NCBI GenBank assembly: GCA_019054805.1
Contig: JAHQIY010000004.1
Span: 1,736,001 to 1,800,000 of the forward strand
Source of the DNA: Brachionus manjavacas
Lineage: Eukaryota; Rotifera; Eurotatoria; Ploima; Brachionidae
Direction: 5' to 3'
DNA length: 64,000 bases
The number at the start of each line of letters is the position of its first letter. Positions within the stretch are counted from its first letter, which is position 1. Made by a program: the position numbers and the translations under genes. Shown piece by piece: positions 13,033-23,359 of this stretch. Below the pieces are notes generated by a model. It was given only the letters and a program-made list of their open reading frames with translations, was not told where the DNA came from and searched no databases.

Positions 13033-13510
13033 TTTAAATACTAATCGATACCAGTAGTGACAGTGGCAATCTCGAGAACTAGACTAGTACCTTGGAGATA
13101 AGTAGTCAATTATGATTTTCTCTTTTATTCTCTTCTAATTTTCCTTTATATTATCAAATTCTAAGTATTTTTAATCAAAAGCATGTGATTTTAAAATAAT
13201 CCCCTTTAAATGAAGCAAACTTATTCATTAATGACACATAAACTGTCATTTTTTTTTTTTAATTTACAATTTATGCATTTTTTTCTTTCTTTGATTTTTT
13301 TTTATTCATCATCCAAGAGGTGTTTTTTAAAATAAATAAATATTACTGATAAATTAATTTTTATACCGATCATGTCAATTAAATACTGCTTTACACAACT
13401 AATTACTTATCAACCGAATATTGATCGAAAAATACTGATCATATATATATTATACTGGTAAATTTTACAGATCAAAATATTTTAAGTACTGATCTTTTAA
13501 ATACAAGCCT

Positions 13511-14100
13511 TTTTGATGTTTTCTAAAAAAGATATTGGAAAAAGAAATGAGCGCCTTCCCTAGGATAGAAAAGGGACATATTCAAAAAATGCTGCTTGAT
13601 TTTAATAACTGATTCCAATCCAAGCTTTATTGACTTTTTTTAAATTAGAAATTCAAATATCATATCTTATAATAAAATTTAATTTAAAAAATAATTAATT
13701 TTTATTTATTTTTAAATGAAGATTAAGATCTTTAAGATTTACGCGGAATGATAATGAGTGGCTTTCAAATTATTAATTATTAATTTCGCCCGAAAAAACA
13801 ACTGGTCTGCTTAACTTTAAAAATAAATTAAAAAACACTATAATTTTAATTGCTAAAACAAAAGTATTTTGACTTTTTGAATATGCTGGTGTTAATCTAA
13901 TTTTTTATTGAAATAAAAATTAAGTTCAAAATTTGAAACCAATCCCAAATCATGAATAGGTCGAGTGTCACCGACGCGAAACTATGAAATGTACTTTTAT
14001 TAATCTAAGACGTAAGGAAAAAACAGATGCAAAATTTAATTAAATAGTTTATTAAATTTTATCTTTTCAAAAAAATAACAATTATTTTTATCTTCGACTT
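13511..14100. other. AT-rich stretch upstream of a small membrane-protein gene
   Basis: No complete gene seen. A short GC-richer phrase at 13965-13995 opens with ATG but stops after 11 codons. The last 20 bases before 14113 are pyrimidine-rich and end in CCTAG, a strong 3' splice acceptor. Confidence 0.45.
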
Positions 14101-14112
14101 CTTGCCTAGAAA

Positions 14113-14697
14113 ATGTTGGCAATAAAATTTTCTGAAAAAAAATTCAATAAAATAGTTAAAATGATTTGTTGTTTTGTTCTATTTGGAGCTTTAGGGTTGA
14201 GCGACGCACTGAATACAACCGATGACGAAATAATAGTTGACTTGGAATTTTTCAAAATTGCCACCAAAACAAATACACCCAATTTAACAGCCTATTTCAA
14301 AACAACAACACATTTCAGCTCAGCTGAAAATTTCGTAGACTTGATCAAGAAATATTTTCATTCTGTTTTAATTTTTTGTATAATTCTCTTGATAATTTTC
14401 ATCATTTATTCGAGTGTTTGTTTAATTTGCCGCTCCATATCCGACTCTGAGTCGATTTATGAAAAATTTTCGATAAATAATCGAGGACAAGAAAGGGGAC
14501 AAGGCGACATTTCGATTCAAGAAGGTGATCAATCAATAGTGGCAACTAGCATTCGATTACTACAAGAAAATCACGACAATGATGAAATTCAACTACAAAA
14601 TCCAAAAAAAGAGAAGAAATTTTTTAAAATTTTTAAAAAAGAATCTAAGCGAAAATTAATCAACCAAAGCATAAACTTAGACAGTACTCAACTTTAA
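14113..14697 (+). CDS. Small single-pass membrane protein, family unknown
   Basis: An uninterrupted frame of 194 residues. The start could be Met1 or Met17; Met17 would begin a clean signal peptide (MICCFVLFGALGLSDA). Residues about 34-80 are a short extracellular part with NTT and NLT glycosylation sequons. Residues 84-106 form one strong transmembrane helix (SVLIFCIILLIIFIIYSSV). The remaining 88 residues are a hydrophilic cytoplasmic tail ending in a Lys/Phe-rich basic stretch. It is therefore a predicted type I membrane protein. The ATG is only 3 nt after a pyrimidine-rich CCTAG acceptor. I do not recognise a family. Confidence 0.6.
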   Translation: MLAIKFSEKKFNKIVKMICCFVLFGALGLSDALNTTDDEIIVDLEFFKIATKTNTPNLTAYFKTTTHFSSAENFVDLIKKYFHSVLIFCIILLIIFIIYSSVCLICRSISDSESIYEKFSINNRGQERGQGDISIQEGDQSIVATSIRLLQENHDNDEIQLQNPKKEKKFFKIFKKESKRKLINQSINLDSTQL

Positions 14698-14699
14698 AA

Positions 14700-15415
14700 A
14701 TTTAATTATTTTTATTTTTTGTCTGAATAGAGTATTTTTTTGTAAATGAATAGTTTTTTTTTAAATATTTTTTTTTCACATATTATTTTTGATTTCATTC
14801 ATTTCAAACCTTTTTTTAACTTTCCCATTTGCTGATTGATGGCCCACGTGGGAGTCAAAAATCCTATGTCCTTTAAGCGTAGGATTCAACTTAAGGATAT
14901 CTTAATCAAGAAATTTTTTATAAACAAGATCTTTGTTTTCTAAAAATTTAGTTTTTTTTTAATAATATTAAAAAATTATCTTACTATTTAATAAAAATCA
15001 AATTTTTGAAGATCTGAGATAAAAAAATAAGCATAAAAGGAAATAAAATTTCACGCTTAGTAAAAATGAAAGGAATAATTTTTCCACGCCTATTTCATGT
15101 GCAATTTTTTATTATTATTATTATTATTAATTTTATTCAAGATTAATCAACAAGTTAGTGTGCTTGTCTATTCTCAGGACTGATTAACACTTCATTTATT
15201 TAATTATTTAAAGAGCAAAAAAACAATATATTTTAAAATTTAAATCCAAACATTAAGAATTATAAAAATTAAATTTATCATTTATATAAAAATTTTTGTA
15301 TAATAAATCAAATTTATTGAATATTTTAAATTTGATTAAGAAACAATAAGTATTTCTCTCACAATAAGTAACAAATCCTTGCGCTTTTTATTTTTTTTAA
15401 ATAACTAGCTAGTTA
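14700..15415. other. AT-rich stretch with (TTA)n microsatellite
   Basis: Holds an ATT/TTA microsatellite at about 15109-15130, possibly the tail of a lost LINE copy. Otherwise only poly-A/T sequence; no supported frame. Confidence 0.45.
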
Positions 15416-16500
15416 GGGCATGTTGAAGTTTATGATCAAAACTTAAAATCAAATTTCTCATTTTATAATTAAATATAAATTTCCTGAAGATTTAGGTAGA
15501 ATTTTATAAAATTCTTGATGTAACATTGATTTACATAGTTTGTTACATAAAATTTCAGAAAAAAAAAATTTAAATTAATAGTACGTTCGAAATTAACTAA
15601 AATGATCAATTTCTTTATTCATTCACTTTTTTTCGATAAATTTCAGTATTGTATTTTTCAAATTTTATGCAATTTTTTTTAATTTCAATCTAAAGTTGCA
15701 AAAATTGCGGACTTGGGAATCAAAATCTGCCAGTAATTTTTTTATTTTAAATTTTGATTTTCAAATCATTTTCATACATAAAAGGCGGACTTGGGAATCC
15801 AAATCCGTCACAAATTTTTTATATCTTTGATTAAGATTGCCAATTCATTTAAGACTTGCCTTATAACGGTTTTGAAAGGTCGCAAGGTTGATTTGACGGT
15901 CGATACGATTCTAAATTTTAATTCGTTCGTTTGTTTTATAATTAAGGACTCTTGATTGTACGGTTTGTGTGGTCATTGATGCTTTGAATGAAAGGTTCGT
16001 TCGGTTTTGTACGGGTGTTGATTTTTTTGAACGTTTCGAAGGATCGGTATGGGCGTTCGTTTAGGACCATCAGTTAGACGGGGCAGTTTGAAATCGAACT
16101 GGTTCTGCTATTTTGGGCCGAGTGTAGGTAAATGGAAGGCTTCTGCCAGTAATGTAAGACGGTCGGTTTGAATGGACTGATCTTCATGTCCAATAAGATC
16201 CTTATTTCGGCGTTTCAACTAGAAAATTAATCAAAATATTACATATTATTTGGTTTAATAATTTATTAATCTTTGAGAAGTTAATTTTTTTGTCTTAAAA
16301 ATTTTGAAAACTTTTTTTAATTCTAAAATTCGATTATTAATCCATTTATTTTTTGATCGAATTAAAATAATTTTTTGAGAATGTAGCATAACATGTTAAA
16401 TCATTACCAATAAAAAAAATCGTTCTGTTATTTTACGTAATTTTTATACTTATTTTTTATTTGAGAATTTGATCATTTGATCATAAACTTCAACATGCCC
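15416..16500. mobile_element. DNA transposon-like element with GGGCATGTTGAAG termini
   Basis: The first 25 bp starting GGGCATGTTGAAGTTTATGA and the last 25 bp are perfect inverted repeats. The flanks TAGTTA (15410-15415) and TAGTTA (16501-16506) form a 6-bp direct repeat, a plausible target-site duplication. Two direct copies of a GCGGACTTGGGAATC unit lie at about 15705 and 15783. The central part (15850-16215) has a markedly higher GC and a strong G/T bias on the plus strand. It reads as a coding-like segment on the minus strand (separate entry). The superfamily is not identified. Confidence 0.65.
15973..16221 (-). pseudogene. Coding-like segment inside TIR element, family unknown
   Basis: Read on the minus strand from about 16217 to 15973 there is a frame of roughly 80 codons with a single internal stop. 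It begins RRNKDLIGHEDQSIQTDR and continues through a Pro/Arg-rich portion containing LPRLTDGPKRTPIPIL. Upstream is an ATTTTCTAG 3' splice-like site. Composition differs sharply from the flanking AT-rich DNA. It could be an exon of the element's own protein or a captured host exon. I cannot assign a family. Confidence 0.4.
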
Positions 16501-17099
16501 TAGTTAGTTAATTTTTTGATTAAAGAATTTAAATAAATAAGGGTGATGTCAAAAAAAATCTTTAATAAATTAGGATACAAACTATAATGATATCTAATAA
16601 ACAAACAAAAAAATGTAAAAAATATATCTATTCATTTATTCAGTATTTAACATAATAAAATAAGTTTTAAAAAATCACGAGTAAGTCAAAATAAAAAAAT
16701 GTGAAAGAGAAATAAGCGAGAGAAATATGCTTATAATTTTTAGTTAAGAAATTGATTAACGCTTATTTACGACCATTACTCTTGGAACAATGTCAAAATT
16801 TGGGTTTATTCCATACGTAAATAATACCTTCGAAGCCATGTTAAAATAATTTTTTATTTTTTAAGAATAAACCTTGACGTCTGACTTTAAACTAAGAGTA
16901 AGCGCAAAAGCTTTATTTTTTTCTTAGAATAATTTCGAATTTATTTTATAATTTCGAAATTTAAAAAAAATTAAACTTTATTCTAATTTTTGTATTTATT
17001 CTAAGAGAAAAAGTTAAAGTCGATTAAAAATTAAAATTTAATTTAAAATTTAAAAATTCGATTTAATTACCAAAAAAAACTGTATAAAAACATTTATTT

Positions 17100-18140
17100 T
17101 TTATTTTGCCTTATAATTTTACCATTTTTGTCACGAAGTAGCCTTTTTCTACCACGTTTCTTTGGTGATTATTGATTTAAACAAGTTTCAATATTGGAAG
17201 CTATTGAAATTTGGGATTTGGTTTGGTTGGTCTGAAGGTTCAATTCCCTAAGAGGGTTTCGATTTGTTGGCTTTTGTCTATTTGTATTTACGGTTTGAGT
17301 TGAAACTGGCGAAATATAAGTTTTTGGATCTGTATCTATTTTTGAGTAATATTGCGGAATTAATTGTTGGACGGATTAGAAATATTTGGGGGCACATAAT
17401 CAACATTAGTTGAATGAAGATATTTGTGTTGTTCAAAGTTACATTTATTTGGTTTCAATGTTACATCTTCATCATCGTTGTTCTCAATATTATGGTGGTT
17501 TTCCTCTATTTTTTGTAATAGGTACTGTTGATTTTGAATTGATTGTAATATATGAGTCTCCTTACTTTGTTACAACATAAGTTAAAAAAAGTACTGGATG
17601 ATTATTAGCTGATTCAATTGATTATTGAACTTGTATTGGCTCTTGTTCTTACTGAGTTGTTTCAGCTAATATTCCTTGATGATCTAAATCGTTATGTAAG
17701 CATTAGTTGATTTATTGGACCATTAGAAGTCTATGCAACGAGGCAATGTGAAGCCTTATTATATCGACCACGTCTAGCGTAAGCTTCTATATCTAAGTAT
17801 AAGCCTGGAAACTGATTCAAATTTAGAATCGCATTACCAGTAGTATGTTTGCATACAAAATTGTCGTCCCAATAAGGACATTAACTTATATTCGATTCCC
17901 ATTTCTCATCATCAAACTTAGATCATATAATTTATTGTACATTTCGAGTACATTTCGATCTAATCGATTCGTTTGTTGTAATATACTCATTAGAAGAGTC
18001 CCAGCTTTTCTTTTCTAAATAAGCTTTGCACATGCTCTTGCTTGCTTGATAATTGATTTCATCTGGACCAGTTGAAAGAATTATTTTCTAAATCAGGTTA
18101 CATTTACAGAGCACATAAGTAAAGATTAACGGCCAGGAAT
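17100..18140 (-). mobile_element. Third MULE transposase remnant with SWIM finger
   Basis: On the minus strand a broken frame reads VLCKCN, then a region with YQASKSMCKAYLEKKSWDSS, and later the SWIM finger CPYWDDNFVCKHTTGNAI (about 17840-17890). It ends with a basic tail KKRGRKRLLRDKNGKII near 17110-17160. These are typical MULE C-terminal features. Frameshifts and stops are frequent. Sequence differs from the MULE remnants at 6.3 and 12 kb, so at least three MULE lineages are represented in the window. Confidence 0.55.
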
Positions 18141-18275
18141 TTGGAAGCAACTACGTCATTGACTTGACTTAAAAAAAAAAAAAAATAACTTAAGATATTT
18201 ATTACTTATTAAATTAACTTATTGACTTGGCTTAACTTTAGACTTGTGACTTAAAAACAAGTCTATATTAGATAC
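18140..18275. repeat. AAGTCA-type foldback repeat fragment
   Basis: Contains TGACTTGACTTAAAAA and, at 18239-18265, GACTTGTGACTTAAAAACAA. The latter phrase also ends the large foldback element at 51.1-51.6 kb. This looks like a short degenerate copy of that family. Confidence 0.55.
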
Positions 18276-18597
18276 TCAAAAATTATTCTAGGTATTAACA
18301 AGCTAATTTGAGTACTATTCAATTATTTTAGTTATGAATTTTATAACATTTTTTACTTTGTAAATTGGATACTAAAATAAAAAGTAGCCTTATAAATTAT
18401 ATGATTTAATTGTTTGTGCGATATGTCACTGTCAAATTGTAAAATATGTTATTTTGTAAAATGACATTGGCAAAATATAGAGTAGGAAAATATGGAAGTT
18501 TATATTTTGACAATTTATTTTATAAAATGACTTGTCAAATTGCATTTTGACAAATGTCAAATTATAAAATTAAAGCAAATTAATTAATTTTTGTAAA

Positions 18598-20330
18598 ATG
18601 GATGATGGGAATCGTCTTGAGGAGATTCAAAGGATTGAGAACGAGTTAATCAATCCTCGATTAAATCGTCAAGTAGATTTCGATTTAAAAGCTTTGTGCA
18701 CCGCAAAATTGTTTAAGAAATTCAAAAAAGACTTTAATAAAAATTATTTTGATTCGATCGAAAAAACACGAATTACTTAAAAACAAATAGATTATTTAAT
18801 CGAAATGTTGGAAACCAAAAATACGAAAGCCAAAGGTTATTATTACTATAGGAAGCAATATGAGGTAAAAACAATTGGCGAATTGAAGCAATTTATTGAG
18901 AAATGTGACAATCAAACAGAAAATGCAAATGGAATATTAATAGTACCAATTGACTAAACTTCTAAGTTGTCTAAAAAATATTCCATATGAATCAAGGCTA
19001 AAGATTTTAAATTTGACAACCCTTGAAGAGAGGCGAAAAAGAGGTGATTTAATCTAAATGTACAAACTAGTCAAAGGTATGGAAAATATAAATTTCATAA
19101 ATGGAATTAATTATGCAAAAACAACAACAGGACCAGCTGGTAATTTAAGAAGACATGACAAAAGACTAGTGAGAGAACTGACCAAGAAGGGTCCTCAACG
19201 TTTCAATTTCTTAACTAATAGGGTGGTGGATATATGGAATGGTTTGTCAACAAGAGCTGTAAAAGCTGTTTCACTCAATAGTTTTAAGGCAATAATCGAC
19301 CGAGAAGTTTTTGGTATGGATAAAAGCAAAGACTGCTAAGGCTCTTAATGGGCCAGGCGCCATATTGGCGTTGGTATAGCGATCATTTTCACTATACAGC
19401 AGTTCACACTACTACTACTACTACTACTACTACTACAATTGAAGAGATGTACGATGTGTGTTCCAAAATATACAAAGATGTTGGACTTCAAAGCCGATTG
19501 CCAATGATTCACGAGGCACGCAAGTACTACGCTAACATTAGCCGTAGCGTAATCGAAATGTTTTTAGACCATTCCTAAGAATATCAGCTAAAACGTAAAC
19601 GAATTCGAAATAATGGTCTAATAGTCAAACCTATTCGATCAAATCAATTCAACAAAAGAATCCAAATCGATTTAGTCGATTTTAGAACAATGCCCGACGG
19701 AGAGTATTGTTGGATTCAAAATGCCCAAGATCATTTTTAAAGGTATGTTGGTTAAGCCCTTTAAAATCAAAAACAGCAAAGGAAGTTGCTAGGGCATTAA
19801 TTGATATTTTTGGTATTTTTGGAGCTCCTCGAATGTTGCAAAGTGACAATGGTAAAGAATTTAGAAACGCATTGATTGAGTCTTTGAAGTTATTGTGGAC
19901 GGATCTAACAATTGTGCACAGATGTGCTCGGAGGCCACCAACTCAAGGCAGTGTTGAACGCTCAAATGGTGACGTTCAAAATTTTCTAAAAAAATAAAGG
20001 TAATTCGGTCAAAAGTCAAAGATGGTCAAGAAAAATCGGTTCGAAAAATTTTGAAGAAAAATAAAATAAAATTAATTCTTTCAAAGAAGGAGATTTAGTT
20101 TTGTTTAGAACTGACGACGTTTACCGTAGTATGGCCGATGCTCAATATATCTTATGAATTATTTTAGAGGTAAAAAACGATCTTTTTAAGTTAGGTTGTA
20201 GAGCAGGTGTTCTTGATACTTTTGTAGCATGCAATTGTATCGAAAAAACTAATTTAGTTACTGAATTCAATAAAGAATTCATACCAAAAGATAAACAGGG
20301 GGATTCTCCTGTCGTAAAGAAGAGTTAAAA
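18598..20330 (+). pseudogene. Ginger integrase/transposase gene, interrupted and frameshifted
   Basis: The gene starts at 18598 (MDDGNRLEEIQRIENELI) and has a stop at 18778. It continues to about 18950, where a LINE fragment intervenes, and resumes at 19437 with a zinc-binding-region-like EEMYDVCSKIYKDVG. The integrase core follows: KPIRSNQFNKRIQIDLVDFR (first Asp), a stop and shift near 19735, then LQSDNGKEF (second Asp) and QGSVERSNGD (Glu) ending at 19997. A C-terminal domain in other frames (GDLVLFRTDDVYRSMADAQ, then LGCRAGVLDTF) runs to about 20330. The DDE residues survive, but multiple breaks make it non-functional. Confidence 0.8.
18954..19435 (+). mobile_element. 5'-truncated LINE (family B) inserted in the Ginger element
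   Basis: The fragment encodes only the C-terminus of a CR1/jockey-type reverse transcriptase protein: RLKILNLTTLEERRKRGDLI, one stop, then 19058-19339 with GPAGNLRRHDKRLVREL, FNFLTNRVVDIWNGL and a final SFKAIIDRE. It ends in a (CTA)n microsatellite at 19405-19435. It is flanked by perfect CAATTGA duplications (18947-18953 and 19436-19442). Removing the insert and one duplication puts the Ginger frame back in register, which dates the LINE insertion after the Ginger insertion. Confidence 0.85.
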
Positions 20331-20734
20331 TGTAGTTCCAAATGTCATGCAAAAATGTACCAATGTAAGAATTGTGACTAAAACGTGAATTAGATTGATT
20401 TCAAATAATAAATTCAGTTTTTTTTAATTCTTTTTATTATTAAATAATTTACCAAGTAACTTTTGGCAATTTACAAAATACAAAGTTTATTTATTGACAT
20501 GTCATTTTACAAATTGACTTGGCAAATTATAAAAAAACGAAATTTTGACATTTTGACATGTCTTATTACAAATTGCCAATGTCATTTTACAAAATGACAT
20601 ATTTTACATTTTGACAGTGACAGCTATATCATTTTATTAAAGATCAAAATTTTCTAAATAGAATGCATCCCTTACATAAAATACCCTCTATGAAATTTCA
20701 AGTCAAAAATGTCGCATACTAAAGAAGTCTCAAT

Positions 20735-20965
20735 TGCGTTTTTATTGAACTAGTGATCTGCATCATCGGAATCATCGCTAGTTATTCTAGTAATTTTTTT
20801 ATCTTGAAGCTCATTTTTAATTTAATTTGTTTGCTTTTTTCTTTTGGAATTAGCTGATTCTCTCAAAAATGAAGCATCTTTCAAAAGTTCAATCAGATAC
20901 TTTATCTTAAGATTTTTTTTTGACTCATTAAAGATAATTATCTTTTGCAAAAATTGTCTACGTAG
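20735..20965 (-). pseudogene. Degenerate coding segment with acidic C-terminus
   Basis: The minus strand reads KIKYLIELLKDASFLRESA, then a Lys-rich stretch, one stop, and a tail ITRITSDDSDDADH before a stop. An AATAAA signal follows within about 10 nt. The amino-acid composition and nearby poly(A) signal argue for a decayed 3' end of a gene or transposon ORF. The family is not recognised. Confidence 0.35.
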
Positions 20966-21154
20966 AGATAAAATATCTTTTCGTAGTCATTCTATAAATT
21001 TATATTAAAATTATTAATTATTGTTTTTCTTATTTAATTAAACTTTAAGGATCTCAAATGAAATAATTTTACGTCTAAATGAAAAATAGAATTCAAGTTA
21101 AATGTAAAAAAAATATTTTTTGAATATATTACAAAAAAAGGCTTGGAATTTAAT

Positions 21155-21320
21155 TTTAGTGACTCTGACTTTAACAATTTCGCAACAATAACTATCTGGA
21201 AGGACAAAAATTTAAACGGTTGGTATACGGGCTAAAAAGTAGCCCGCAAAAATAAACGAGCTAACAACCGCGAGAAACCCCCCGTCTATTGAACCGGTTA
21301 GCTCTGACTACATCCAGCAC
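21155..21320. repeat. Dispersed repeat, related to 35140-35235
   Basis: The segment with GACTCTGACTTTAACAATTT, CAACAATAACTATCTGGAA and a GC-richer tail resembles the segment at 35150-35230 (GACTTTGATTTTAACTAGAC, CACAATAACTCCCTGGAACG). Both lie beside GACTT/AAGTC-rich DNA. This looks like one low-copy repeat family. Confidence 0.5.
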
Positions 21321-21794
21321 TAATGTTTATCGATTTGTTTATTTGAATCGGACCATAGCTTCTTTAAAAATGAGAAACTAAAAATATAAAATTTTAAAGC
21401 AAATTAAAAATTTGCAACATCAATTTTTTTTCTTTCTTTCTTGAATTGTTCAATACTTAATATTTAGCTAATGAAATGATAAATTTACTAAATTTAAAAA
21501 AATTAAGAAATAACAGATAACTGATAAAAATTAGTCGGTCAAATTTGCTTATTTATGAAAAAAAGTTGCACTTATAAAAGGTGTGGGATAATTATTATTT
21601 TCATTTTTAAAAAGTGTGTTTTCCCTTTTATGCTTAATTTTTTTTGCAAAAATTTTCAAAAATTTGATTTTAAAAAAGTAAGAAAAATTATATTTTTTTT
21701 CAAGTCTGCGTTTAATTTATCTCTTTATTTGAAAATATTCGACGTAGTAAAGATTATTTTGCTCTTCATAGTCATTCGTAGTTCTTAGTCATTT

Positions 21795-22315
21795 TGATCT
21801 TACATAATATTACATCATTATTTGTATGAAAGAAAATGTAAGACAAAATAATCTAAAGATCACACCAGTTAAAGTAAGTTTGACCGAAAACGCTTACGGC
21901 CAAAAAAAGCCGGATTTTTGAGGAAAAAGTGGAAAACAAATAAAAATGTACGAATTTTATAAAACAATTTTTTGAAACAAAAACTCTACACTTTTTTACA
22001 TATTTACATCTTTTAACGTAAAATTACACAATTTGAAGTGATAATATGTAATTTATTGTCATATTTCTAAATTGATGTAAATATTAGTAAAGTAACATTT
22101 TTTTTGCCAAAAGATGATTTAAAAATTATAAAAAACAATTTGAAATTAGAAATGATAAAATGTAAAACGAAATATTATCTGATCATTTATTAGCCTTCTG
22201 TGCAGTTAACTTTAATTATAACTTTGTTCTGCCCCAAGATAATGATTTTTATCTTTCATTTTGTTACATACAAGTAATGATGTAATTTTATGTAAGCTTG
22301 TATTTTCTGACGTAA
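21795..22315. mobile_element. Degenerate MITE with CTTACATAA...ATTACATCATTA ends
   Basis: The left end around 21798-21845 (CTTACATAATATTACATCAT) is a degenerate inverse of the right end around 22265-22310. The interior is rich in short palindromic ACGTAAA/TTTACGT phrases. There is no coding capacity, so this is a probable old MITE. Target-site duplications were not resolved. Confidence 0.4.
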
Positions 22316-22439
22316 ATTTACGTAAAATAACTTTAAAAAAACGTAATCTTACCCAATATACAGTTGAACTTTAAACACAGTAAAAATTAAATTCCCGATC
22401 AACTGCATTCGATCCTTTCTATGCTCTATGACATTTTAG

Positions 22440-23175
22440 ATAGAATACCAAATAACTGCAGGTTTCTCTCTAGGCTAAGCAGTTAGTCCTCTTTTATTTA
22501 GTATATATTAAAGACATCCCAAAAAGAAACAAAGCAAATAACGAATACTCTCTGATTTTCGCAGATGATCTATTTCCTTTCTTCATTTACAACAGAAAAG
22601 GGGAATCTAGAAAATAAGATAAATAAACACACCAACGAACTAGAACAATGGCTTATTAAATGGAAAATAAAGATATCAGTAGAAAATTCGTGTTCAGTAG
22701 TCTTCTCAAAAAAGAGAGTGATAATCTAAACTTAAAAATTAATGGAAACAGAATAATGAGCCAAAAAGAAATCAAGTTTTTTGGTATAAAATTTGATTCA
22801 AAGATAAATTTTCAGATCTATCCTTAAGTTAAAATATGATACTCCCTCCAACATCGTGCATCATGAAGCTTTTTATAAACTTAAATTACTAACAGTCTCG
22901 AATCGGCTTTTTGAGTTGAGTGAGAGATATGTTGGGACAGGACTGAGTCATTCTATTCCATTGTTTGTCAGACTAGTGCAAGAATACAAAAAAGGCTTCA
23001 AATCAATATATATTGAATACCCTTCCCCATTGTCCATTGTACTCCATTGTGTAAATGCTACTTTACTATTTCCTATTTTTTTCCTAAAGCCTCAACAATG
23101 CAAACATGTGTAACAAGTAACAAGCTATTTCATTATGTCTTTTAAACTTTCCCTTCATTTTATTTAGATAATTAT
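22440..23175 (+). mobile_element. LINE family A copy, internally deleted
   Basis: The sequence closely follows the family A element of 7.0-9.8 kb but on the plus strand. It has ISPLLFSIY, KDIPKRNKANNEYSL with a frameshift after the FADD region, the LENKINKHTNELEQWLIKW segment and NGNRIMSQKEIKFFGIKFDS. It then jumps, by an internal deletion near 22810, to RSILKLKYDTPSNIVHHEAF (frame 22856-23113). The 3' UTR runs to about 23175. Several frameshifts make it inactive. Confidence 0.8.
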
Positions 23176-23359
23176 ACGGCATTGTGACTTAAAAAAAAAA
23201 TCTTCCAAAAATTCAAAAATAAAAATATCTTTCATTTAGCTGAATTAACAAAATTGAGCTTTTTAAACTTTGATGATGAAATATAAGAAACAAAAAAGGT
23301 TTCAATAAATTAACAAAAAAAAGATTATTTTCCAAACAGTGAAATATTAATATTAAAAT

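Larger units (their letters stand above)
11655..13510 (-). mobile_element. MULE-like element with inverted, GATCAGTATT-rich ends
   Basis: The left flank (about 11655-11850) and right flank (about 13338-13507) are inverted, imperfect versions of each other. Both are built around AAATATTTTGATC and GATCAGTATTTT phrases. Between them, on the minus strand, lies an internally deleted MULE reading frame. The arrangement suggests one non-autonomous MULE-type transposon with long degenerate TIRs, later invaded by a piggyBac-like MITE at 12531-13032. The exact outer ends and target-site duplications could not be fixed by eye. Confidence 0.5.
18424..20622 (+). mobile_element. Ginger-type (rve integrase) DNA transposon
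   Basis: The left end TGTCACTGTCAAATTG and the right end (inverse of TGTCACTGTCAAAATG) start near-identical terminal inverted repeats of about 50 bp. Both contain TTTTGTAAAATGACATTGGCA. TGT...ACA termini and an encoded retroviral-like integrase are hallmarks of Ginger-type elements. The coding region is broken by stops and by a LINE fragment (18954-19435). The flanks GATA and GCTA are an imperfect 4-bp target-site candidate. The protein belongs to the integrase group also seen in the host-domesticated KRBA2/GIN genes of vertebrates. Confidence 0.8.
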
